From G965207125 sp965207125 (GTDB lineage Bacteria; Pseudomonadota; Alphaproteobacteria; Puniceispirillales; UBA1172), in NCBI GenBank assembly GCA_965207125.1, contig OZ242263.1:62001-126000 (forward strand): DNA of 64,000 nt. Reading direction: 5' to 3'. Of the stretch, positions 8,738 through 15,816 are shown piece by piece; positions within the stretch are counted from its first letter, which is position 1; every line of letters begins with the position of its first letter. Below the pieces are notes generated by a model. That model did no database searches and had not been told where the DNA came from. It saw nothing but the letters and a program-made list of their open reading frames with translations. A program made the position numbers and the translations under genes.

Positions 8738-10147
8738 TTAGCTTGAGTAATACATTTTGAACTCGATGGGGTGAGGCGCTTGATCAAAAGCGACCACTTC
8801 TTCCATTTTGAGTTCTATATAGGCATCGATCTGATCATTGGTGAAAACATCGCCTTGCATCAGGAATTCGCGGTCAACGTCTAAAGCATTGATAGCTTCT
8901 CTCAAAGAGCTACAGACGGTCGGAATATTTTTTAGTTCTTCCGGTGGCAGATCATAAAGATCTTTATCCATAGCATCGCCAGGGTTGATCTTGTTATGGA
9001 TGCCATCGAGCCCGGCCATCAGCATCGCCGAAAAGGCAAGATAGGGATTAGCCATAGCATCAGGGAAACGAACTTCTACACGCTTAGCTTTGGGGTTGTT
9101 AACAAACGGAATTCGACATGAAGCTGAACGATTGCGCGAAGAATAGGCGAGCAAAACCGGTGCTTCATATCCTGGGATCAGGCGTTTATAGGAATTAGTA
9201 GAGGGATTGGTGAAAGCATTGAGTGCTTTGGCGTGCTTGATAATCCCGCCGATATAATGGAGCGCCATCTCAGACAGGTCAGCATAGCCATTTCCAGCAA
9301 ACAGAGGCTTGCCCCCCTGCCATAGTGATTGGTGGACATGCATCCCCGACCCGTTATCCCCAGCGATAGGTTTTGGCATGAAGGTTGCCGTGACACCATA
9401 AATGTGAGCAACCTGGTGGACAGCGTATTTAAAAATCTGCATATTATCAGCAGTTTCAAGCAGAGTGCCGAATTTTATGCCGAGTTCATGCTGTGAGGGG
9501 GCGACTTCGTGGTGATGTTTTTCGACGGAAACACCCATATCGGCCATGACCGAGAGCATTTCTGCTCTGATATCCTGCCCGCTATCCACAGGGGGGAGGG
9601 GAAGATATCCGCCTTTAATGCCGGGTCTGTGTCCCATGTTACCTTCTTTATAGCGCCGCCCTGAGTTATAGGGGCCTTCAACTGAATCGACTTCATAGAT
9701 AGATTTGTTCATTCCGACGTCTATACGCACGTCATCAAAGATGAAAAACTCGGCTTCAGGGCCGAAAAATGCGGTGTCAGCAAGACCAATCGAAGCCATA
9801 TGAATAATGGCGGCTTTAGCGGTTGAGCGAGGGTCGCGTTCATAAGCCACGCCAGTTGATGGCTCAAGCACGTCGCAGAACACTGCCAAGGTGGGTTGTG
9901 CGAAAAACGGATCAATATGGAAGCGCTCAAGATCAGGCTTGAGCATCATGTCGGATTCATTGATCGCCTTCCATCCATTGATGGATGAGCCATCAAACAT
10001 AAACCCTTCTTCAAGCGCATCCTCATCGATCGTATCGACGTGCTGGGTGATGTGGTGCATTTTCCCGCAGGGATCGGTGAATCGCAGGTCAACGTAGTTG
10101 ATTTCATTATTTTTGATGAAATCGATGATAGTTTTGATATCAGACAT
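8738..10147 (-). CDS. glnA: Glutamine synthetase type I
   Basis: The 469-residue protein is a GSI-type glutamine synthetase, making glutamine from glutamate, ammonia and ATP as a dodecamer. Visible signatures are MFDGSSINGW near the N-terminus, the ATP-binding KPIAGDNGSGMHVHQS region, NPSTNSYKRLIPGYEAP and NRSASCRIP. Near the C-terminus DKDLYDLPPEE carries the tyrosine that is adenylylated in GSI-beta enzymes, so GlnE-type control is expected. The start is set at MSDIK because that is the family N-terminus; an in-frame ATG five codons earlier (10162) is possible. It lies 26 bases after glnB and shares its sigma-54-type promoter. Confidence 0.95.
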   Translation of the reverse strand: MSDIKTIIDFIKNNEINYVDLRFTDPCGKMHHITQHVDTIDEDALEEGFMFDGSSINGWKAINESDMMLKPDLERFHIDPFFAQPTLAVFCDVLEPSTGVAYERDPRSTAKAAIIHMASIGLADTAFFGPEAEFFIFDDVRIDVGMNKSIYEVDSVEGPYNSGRRYKEGNMGHRPGIKGGYLPLPPVDSGQDIRAEMLSVMADMGVSVEKHHHEVAPSQHELGIKFGTLLETADNMQIFKYAVHQVAHIYGVTATFMPKPIAGDNGSGMHVHQSLWQGGKPLFAGNGYADLSEMALHYIGGIIKHAKALNAFTNPSTNSYKRLIPGYEAPVLLAYSSRNRSASCRIPFVNNPKAKRVEVRFPDAMANPYLAFSAMLMAGLDGIHNKINPGDAMDKDLYDLPPEELKNIPTVCSSLREAINALDVDREFLMQGDVFTNDQIDAYIELKMEEVVAFDQAPHPIEFKMYYSS

Positions 10148-10173
10148 TTTTTTTTCTTTCATAGCTAGGGGGG

Positions 10174-10512
10174 TTAGATAGCATCAGAGCCGCGTTCGCC
10201 TGTTCTGATACGGATAACTTCTTCAATTGGTGAGATAAAGATCTTGCCGTCACCTATGCGTCCTGTATTTGCTGTGCTCAGGATGGCATCGATCGCTGTC
10301 TCTACTTGGCTATCCTCAAGGATGACGTCTATTTTGACCTTAGGGAGGAAGTCCACGACATACTCGGCGCCTCGATAAAGTTCGGTATGTCCTTTTTGGC
10401 GGCCAAAACCTTTGGCTTCAATGATTGTGATCCCTTGAATACCGATCTCATGTAAGGCTTCTTTGACCTCATCCAATTTGAACGGTTTGATGATTGCTTC
10501 GAGCTTTTTCAT
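10174..10512 (-). CDS. glnB: Nitrogen regulatory protein PII
   Basis: The 112-residue protein is a textbook PII signal protein. It begins MKKLEAIIKPFKLDEV. The T-loop reads GRQKGHTELYRGAEY and includes the tyrosine (about residue 51) uridylylated by GlnD. The C-terminal signature GRIGDGKIFI is present. PII senses 2-oxoglutarate and ATP/ADP and controls GlnE, NtrB and ammonium transport. A strong AGGAGG ribosome site lies just upstream of the ATG. A near-perfect sigma-54 promoter (10543-10557) precedes it, and glnA follows, giving the classic glnBA nitrogen operon. Confidence 0.96.
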   Translation of the reverse strand: MKKLEAIIKPFKLDEVKEALHEIGIQGITIIEAKGFGRQKGHTELYRGAEYVVDFLPKVKIDVILEDSQVETAIDAILSTANTGRIGDGKIFISPIEEVIRIRTGERGSDAI

Positions 10513-10542
10513 GTAATCCTCCTAACAGATACAAGATAACAA

Positions 10543-10557
10543 GCAATAACCGTGCCA
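10543..10557 (-). promoter_or_regulatory. Sigma-54 (-24/-12) promoter of glnB-glnA
   Basis: On the minus strand the sequence reads TGGCAC, five bases, TTGC, an exact match to the sigma-54 core consensus. It lies about 30 bases upstream of the glnB ATG, leaving a short leader that holds the AGGAGG ribosome site. Nitrogen-controlled sigma-54/NtrC transcription is the established mode for glnBA operons. The adjacent AT-rich upstream stretch (10558-10690) could hold the activator sites and looping DNA. Confidence 0.8.
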
Positions 10558-10698
10558 ATAAAATAAAATATTTTTATTATCTTTTATTATTAAATAAATA
10601 AATATATTTATTGAAATATAATATCAAGGTTTTAATTTGGCGACGTGCAAATAAATGATTAAAATATAGGCAATTTGCTTAAAAATTAATCAGTGAAA

Positions 10699-11877
10699 TT
10701 AACGAGGGCGCGATAAAAATTCACCCATCCGCCAAATCGCTTCGCTGATCGCCTCATCAGCACTTGCACAGGAAAATCTGAGATAGCCTTCACCTTCATT
10801 ACCGAAACTCGTGCCGCTAACCACAGCGACCCCCATCTCCTCCAGTAAAGCTGATTGTAGGGCCGAGGACGTCATCCCAGTCCCGGTGATATTGGGAAAA
10901 GCGTAAAAAGCACCCGATGGCGCGCGGCAGGTCACCCCGGGCAATGCGTTTAGCCCGGAGGCGATCAGTTTTGCGCGGCGTTGAAAACTTTGCCGCATGG
11001 CCTCAACGCACTCCTGATCGCCTTGCAGAGCGGTCATCGCGGCATATTGAGCGGCGGCATTGACGCAGGAATGGACGTTGATCGCCAAGCGGTCTGCGGC
11101 CTCCATCATTGAGGCCGGCCAGACTGCATAACCCAGTCGCCAGCCAGTCATTGCATAGGTTTTTGACCAGCCATTGAGGATGATCAACCGGTCGGCGATC
11201 TCGGGAAAGGTGAGGCAACTTGTCATCTGATGCCCATCGAAGACGAGACGGTCATAGATCTCATCAGCCATCAAGGTGACATGGGGGTAATCGGCGAGTC
11301 CTTTGATCAGTTTGGCGATTTCCTCGCGTGATGTCACCCCGCCGGTTGGATTGGCTGGTGAGTTAATAATGATAAGGCTGGTTTTGTCCGTAATGCGCTC
11401 GAAAATATCATCAGCGTTCAGGGAGAAATTATTAGTGTCGATGAGTGGGTAGGGGATAGGCGCGGCGCCGCTGAACCTAACCGCGGAGGCATAAATTGGA
11501 AAACCAGGGTCGGGATAGATAATCTCGCGCCCCTCACCACCGAGCAACATAGCGGCGAAAAAGATAACCACTTTGCCGCCCGGCAGAATCTGGATTAGAT
11601 CGGGGGATATTTCGGCATGATACCGCGCCTCAATATCTGCGGAGACAGCAGCGCGCAATGCGGGGATTCCCGATGAGGCCGTATAGCCGTGATGCCCGTC
11701 TTTGAGTGCTTTAATGGCAGCGTCAACAATATGATCAGGTGTTGCAAAATCTGGCTGTCCGATGCCTAGATTGATAACATTCATACCTTGGCGTTCGAGT
11801 TCGGCTGCACGCGCCAACACGGTGAAAGCTGTTTCTGTTCCTAAATTGCAAGCGTTATGGTTAAGCATCGTTTTCAT
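10699..11877 (-). CDS. PLP-dependent class I/II aminotransferase
   Basis: A 392-residue fold-type I aminotransferase. It has the N-terminal INLGIGQPDF motif, SPANPTGG around the middle, the PLP-pocket aspartate/tyrosine in ADEIYDRL, and the Schiff-base lysine in GWSKTYAMTGWRLGY. The C-terminal FRFSCA-like arginine (LRFSCA) binds substrate carboxylate. It resembles aspartate/aromatic/alanine aminotransferases of subgroup I-gamma; the exact amino donor cannot be read from the sequence. The start is set at the ATG at 11877 because the family N-terminus begins just after it; upstream in-frame starts would add 14 residues. It is divergent from tRNA-His and tig. Confidence 0.85.
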   Translation of the reverse strand: MKTMLNHNACNLGTETAFTVLARAAELERQGMNVINLGIGQPDFATPDHIVDAAIKALKDGHHGYTASSGIPALRAAVSADIEARYHAEISPDLIQILPGGKVVIFFAAMLLGGEGREIIYPDPGFPIYASAVRFSGAAPIPYPLIDTNNFSLNADDIFERITDKTSLIIINSPANPTGGVTSREEIAKLIKGLADYPHVTLMADEIYDRLVFDGHQMTSCLTFPEIADRLIILNGWSKTYAMTGWRLGYAVWPASMMEAADRLAINVHSCVNAAAQYAAMTALQGDQECVEAMRQSFQRRAKLIASGLNALPGVTCRAPSGAFYAFPNITGTGMTSSALQSALLEEMGVAVVSGTSFGNEGEGYLRFSCASADEAISEAIWRMGEFLSRPR

Positions 11878-11961
11878 AACGTATCTAAGCATGACATCTG
11901 TTTTATGTCTATATGCCACTCTTGACGATTGGCAAGCATCACTATATGACTTCTTGCTGAT

Positions 11962-12039
11962 GGCGGGTGTAGCTCAGGTGGTTAGAGCGCCAGATTGTGG
12001 TTCTGGAGGCCGCCGGTTCAAATCCGGTCACTCGCCCCA
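11962..12039 (+). tRNA. tRNA-His (anticodon GTG)
   Basis: The cloverleaf is complete. The 7-bp acceptor GCGGGTG/CACTCGC carries an extra 5' G opposite C73, the hallmark of tRNA-His. The anticodon loop carries GTG, the T-arm is GGTTCAAATCC, and a CCA end is encoded. It lies just upstream of the trigger factor gene. Confidence 0.96.
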
Positions 12040-12075
12040 CCAGACTAACCGGTAGAATAAGATAGGCGGAAAATT

Positions 12076-13650
12076 ATGAGTGTGACAGAGACTTCAAAGG
12101 ATGGGCTAAAGCGCGAATTTGCGATAAATCTCAGCGCAGGCGAGATTGGTAAACGCATGGATGCGCGTATAGCAGAATTGGCGACTGAAATCAGAATGCC
12201 TGGCTTTCGTCCGGGTAAGGTGCCGCCGGGAATTGTTAAAATGCGTTACGGCAAGCAGCTGCAGGGCGAGGTTTTGCAAAGCGCGCTTGATGAAGCGATG
12301 CAAGGGATTATCAAGGATAATGATCTGCGTCCTGCAAGTAACCCTGCGCTCAATGTCTCGGAATATGAAGAAGGTGGTGATCTGAAAGCCACAGTTTCGC
12401 TTGAAACTCTGCCTGAAATTCCTGAGATTGATCTTAAAAAAATCTCTGTTGAAACCGTGGCTATTAAGATCAGTGATAAAGAAGTCGATCAGGCAATCGA
12501 GCAACTCGCTGAGCAGAATAAGCCGACCGTCGAGGTGAAGAAGGCGCGCGCTGTGAAACCAGGGGATACGGTTGTGATCGATTTTGTCGGCAAGATTGAT
12601 GGCAAGGCTTTTGACGGTGGAAGTGCCGAAGGCCATAGCCTCAAAATTGGCTCAAACAGTTTTATTCCCGGCTTTGAAGACGGGTTGATTGGCAAGATGT
12701 CCGGGAAGGATTGTGAGATTAAGGTCACTTTTCCTAAAGACTATCAGGTAGAAAATTTAGCGGGCGTGGACACGGTTTTTGAGGTGAGCATCAAGGAATT
12801 GCGTGAGGATGGCGACATCAAGATCGATGATGAGTTCGCCAAGGGTTTAGGGCTTGATGACCTGAATGCGCTGAAGAAAGCGATGACCGAGCAGATCGTG
12901 CGGCAACACCAGCAGGCGGCGAGTTTGCGGATTAAAACTTCGGTGCTAGATGCTGTTGATGAAGCGTGCGGGGTTATCGAGATTCCGCAAACGCTTTATG
13001 ATGCGGAATACGCAAGTCTTTGCAAAAACCTTAAGCCGGACGCAGATGACCACGAGCACGACCATGACCATGACCACGACCATGATCACGCGGTCGATGA
13101 GGGGATGACGGCCGATGAGAAGGCTGATGCTGAAATGCTTGCTCGTCGCCGAGTGCGTCTTGGGATGGTGTTGACGGAAATCGGTCGTACCAATAATTTG
13201 CAGGTGACTGATGAAGAAAAGCAAAAGGCGATTTTTACGGAATCGCGCCGCCATCAAGGTCAAGAGCAGCGGGTGATTGAATATTTTCAGCAGAATCCCA
13301 ACGCTGCCCAGCAACTCACTGGGCCGATTTTTGAGGGTAAGGTGATCGATCATATTCTTAGCAACGCCAAGGTGACTGAAAAACTGATCACGGTTGAAGA
13401 GCTTTATCGTGAGGATGAAGAAAAGCCCAAGCAAAAAGCCACTCAAGCCAAAGCGCCTTCTAAAAAGCCGGCGGCTAAGGCCAAAACAGCCCCTAAGAAG
13501 TCGGCGCCTCAAGCCAAAGCGCCTTCTAAAAAGCCGGCGGCTAAGGCCAAAACAACCCCTAAGAAGTCGGTGCCTCAAGCCAAAGTGCCTTCTAAAAAGC
13601 CGGTGGCTAAGGCTAAAACAGCCTCTAAAAAACCGGCGGCGAAGAAATAA
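12076..13650 (+). CDS. tig: Trigger factor with His-rich insert and repeat-rich C-terminal tail
   Basis: A 524-residue ribosome-associated chaperone and peptidyl-prolyl isomerase, about 70-90 residues longer than usual. The N-terminal ribosome-binding domain includes the GFRPGKVPPGIV signature near residues 43-54. The FKBP-type domain spans roughly residues 155-240 (GDTVVIDFVGKIDGKAFDGG). Inside the C-terminal chaperone domain there is an Asp/His-alternating stretch (about residues 324-337). After about residue 450 the protein ends in a Lys/Ala/Pro/Ser tail built from three 22-residue repeats. Both oddities are unusual for tig. The clpP and clpX genes follow, the conserved order in proteobacteria. 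Confidence 0.93.
   Translation: MSVTETSKDGLKREFAINLSAGEIGKRMDARIAELATEIRMPGFRPGKVPPGIVKMRYGKQLQGEVLQSALDEAMQGIIKDNDLRPASNPALNVSEYEEGGDLKATVSLETLPEIPEIDLKKISVETVAIKISDKEVDQAIEQLAEQNKPTVEVKKARAVKPGDTVVIDFVGKIDGKAFDGGSAEGHSLKIGSNSFIPGFEDGLIGKMSGKDCEIKVTFPKDYQVENLAGVDTVFEVSIKELREDGDIKIDDEFAKGLGLDDLNALKKAMTEQIVRQHQQAASLRIKTSVLDAVDEACGVIEIPQTLYDAEYASLCKNLKPDADDHEHDHDHDHDHDHAVDEGMTADEKADAEMLARRRVRLGMVLTEIGRTNNLQVTDEEKQKAIFTESRRHQGQEQRVIEYFQQNPNAAQQLTGPIFEGKVIDHILSNAKVTEKLITVEELYREDEEKPKQKATQAKAPSKKPAAKAKTAPKKSAPQAKAPSKKPAAKAKTTPKKSVPQAKVPSKKPVAKAKTASKKPAAKK
13441..13640 (+). repeat. Three 66-bp direct repeats in the 3' end of tig
   Basis: The segment beginning CAAGCCAAAGCGCCTTCTAA recurs at 13444, 13510 and 13576, a period of exactly 66 bases (22 codons). 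The third copy has a few substitutions (GCG to GTG, GCG to GTG) and then decays into the stop. The period is a multiple of three, so gain or loss of a unit keeps the frame. Confidence 0.9.
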
Positions 13651-13714
13651 GTATATTGAAAATGATTCGACTATGCTTATTTAGGCATGAGGCATTTTGA
13701 TAAGGCGCATTGCT

Positions 13715-14341
13715 ATGACCACAGATACTACTCCTACTTCATCCGCATTAATTCCCATGGTTGTTGAGCAATCGAATCGTGGCGAGCGTGCATATGATAT
13801 TTACTCACGGCTGCTCAAAGAGCGCATTATATTCGTAGTTGGGCCAATAGACGATGCGGTGTCATCGGTGGTATGCGCTCAGCTTCTGTTTCTTGAGAGC
13901 GAGAACCCATCACAAGACATTTCGATGTATATCAACTCGCCCGGCGGGATCGTAACCTCAGGCCTAGCGATTTACGACACGATGGAATATCTCCGTCCTG
14001 ATGTATCTACGGTGTGCATCGGGCAAGCCGCGTCTATGGGCTCGCTGTTGCTCATGGCAGGGGCCGCTGGCAAAAGATTCACCCTGCCTAATTCAAGAAT
14101 TATGACGCACCAGCCGTCCGGCGGTTTTTCAGGACAAGCGACGGATATAGAAATTCACGCAAGGGAAATTCTGAGCTTAAAAGAAAGGCTCAATAGCATT
14201 TATGTCAAGCATACCGGCAAGCCGTTAAAAGAAATTGAAAAGATCATGGAGCGTGATACCTTTATGACTCCTGATGAGGCATGCGCGCATGGTTTAATCG
14301 ATAAAGTGGTCGATAAAAGACCTAAACCAAAAAGCAAATAG
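13715..14341 (+). CDS. clpP: ATP-dependent Clp protease proteolytic subunit
   Basis: A 208-residue ClpP serine protease. The catalytic serine is in GQAASMGSLLL (about residue 107) and the histidine in RIMTHQPSGG (about residue 132). Other family motifs are present: SRLLKERIIFVVGPIDD near the N-terminus and YINSPGG. It forms the tetradecameric peptidase chamber that pairs with ClpX, encoded next. The ATG at 13715 is chosen to give the standard short propeptide; a TTG at 13697 would add six residues. Confidence 0.95.
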   Translation: MTTDTTPTSSALIPMVVEQSNRGERAYDIYSRLLKERIIFVVGPIDDAVSSVVCAQLLFLESENPSQDISMYINSPGGIVTSGLAIYDTMEYLRPDVSTVCIGQAASMGSLLLMAGAAGKRFTLPNSRIMTHQPSGGFSGQATDIEIHAREILSLKERLNSIYVKHTGKPLKEIEKIMERDTFMTPDEACAHGLIDKVVDKRPKPKSK

Positions 14342-14440
14342 CCAGATAAAATTATATAATTGTGATAAACAGTTTGAAAAAAGTATTTGAGACGCTAGAT
14401 TAGTATTTAAGATGTTTTTTCTTTACCTTAGGAGTGAGTG

Positions 14441-15697
14441 ATGTCTGATTCCGGCGATAAGTCATCCGAGACGAAAGCCACCCTCTATTGTTCGTTCTGC
14501 GGGAAAAGCCAGCATGAGGTGAAAAAACTGATTGCTGGCCCGACGGTTTATGTCTGTGACGAGTGCGTTGAGCTGTGCATGGACATCATCAAGGAAGAGC
14601 ATAAGTCTTTAGCCGATTCTCCTCGGGACGGTATTCCAACCCCGCGTGAGGTTTGCAATTTCCTTGATGATTATGTGATCGGCCAGACGAAGGCCAAGAA
14701 AGTCTTGTCGGTTGCTGTGTATAACCACTATAAAAGGCTGGCACACCTCGAAACCTCTGACGATGTTGAGGTTTCAAAATCTAATATCATGCTGATCGGC
14801 CCTACGGGATGTGGCAAGACTTTGCTGGCGCAGACGCTGGCGCGGATTATCGATGTTCCTTTCACGATGGCGGACGCGACCACCCTGACTGAAGCGGGGT
14901 ATGTCGGCGAGGATGTCGAGAATATTATTCTGAAACTATTACAGGCGGCCGATTACGATGTCGCGCGTGCGCAACGCGGGATCGTCTATATAGATGAGGT
15001 CGATAAGATCTCGCGTAAATCAGATAATCCTTCGATCACGCGGGATGTGTCAGGCGAGGGTGTTCAGCAAGCGTTATTGAAAATTATGGAAGGAACCGTT
15101 GCCTCGGTACCACCGCAAGGGGGACGCAAACATCCACAGCAAGAATTTTTGCAGATAGATACAACCAATATTCTATTTATTTGTGGTGGGTCTTTTTCCG
15201 GTCTCGATAGAATCATCGCTAACCGCAATAAAGGAACCTCTATTGGTTTTGGTGCTGATGTTCAGGCGGCCGATGACCGGAGTTTGGGCGAACGAATCGC
15301 TGCCGTTGAGCCTGAAGATTTACTGAAATTTGGCTTGATTCCCGAATTTGTTGGCAGGTTGCCAGTCTTGGCGACTCTTGATGATCTCGATGAGGAGTCG
15401 TTGATCAGAATCCTCACTGAGCCAAAAAATGCATTGGCCAAGCAATACCAAGTGTTATTCGATTTGGATGGCGTTCAACTAGAATTTCGTAAGGATGCGT
15501 TGGTGGCGGTCGCTAAAAAGGCGATGAAACGCAAGACTGGCGCACGAGGGCTTCGGGCCATTCTTGAATCAGCCCTGATGGACTGCATGTTTGATCTGCC
15601 CTCATCTAGTGATATCATGGAAGTCATCGTGAACGCTGATGTGATCAACAAAGGCAAGGCGCCTTTATTCGTCCATGAGGATGTTAAAAAGGGCTAA
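14441..15697 (+). CDS. clpX: ATP-dependent Clp protease ATP-binding subunit ClpX
   Basis: A 418-residue AAA+ unfoldase. The N-terminal C4 zinc-binding domain has cysteines at about residues 17, 20, 39 and 42. Then come the Walker A GPTGCGKT, Walker B VYIDEVDK, the RDVSGEGVQQALLKI segment and the GFGADV loop that precedes the ClpP-binding region. It delivers unfolded substrates to ClpP, encoded just upstream. The ATG at 14441 has an AGGAG ribosome site seven bases upstream, which decides against the GTG one codon before it. Confidence 0.96.
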   Translation: MSDSGDKSSETKATLYCSFCGKSQHEVKKLIAGPTVYVCDECVELCMDIIKEEHKSLADSPRDGIPTPREVCNFLDDYVIGQTKAKKVLSVAVYNHYKRLAHLETSDDVEVSKSNIMLIGPTGCGKTLLAQTLARIIDVPFTMADATTLTEAGYVGEDVENIILKLLQAADYDVARAQRGIVYIDEVDKISRKSDNPSITRDVSGEGVQQALLKIMEGTVASVPPQGGRKHPQQEFLQIDTTNILFICGGSFSGLDRIIANRNKGTSIGFGADVQAADDRSLGERIAAVEPEDLLKFGLIPEFVGRLPVLATLDDLDEESLIRILTEPKNALAKQYQVLFDLDGVQLEFRKDALVAVAKKAMKRKTGARGLRAILESALMDCMFDLPSSSDIMEVIVNADVINKGKAPLFVHEDVKKG

Positions 15698-15732
15698 GCC
15701 GATGAGGAGTGGCCTGAAAGATGGGCAAGTAT

Positions 15733-15760
15733 CTTGAATATCATTACTTTAAGACCACAT
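15733..15760 (+). promoter_or_regulatory. Possible heat-shock (sigma-32-like) promoter of lon
   Basis: CTTGAA at 15733 and CCACAT at 15755 are separated by 16 bases and end 56 bases before the lon ATG. This resembles the CTTGAA ... CCCAT heat-shock pattern, and lon is a classical sigma-32 target. The match is partial, so this is a suggestion. Confidence 0.4.
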
Positions 15761-15816
15761 AATTAGTGTATACATGAAACAACGTGTTTCTGTTTTCTAT
15801 TTGGTGAGAAATAATA

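Noticed and set aside
12946..13578. Long minus-strand open frame, 210 codons, opposite tig
   Set aside because: It is the complement of the Lys/Ala repeats, giving Leu/Arg-rich periodic sequence with no ribosome site or recognisable domain.
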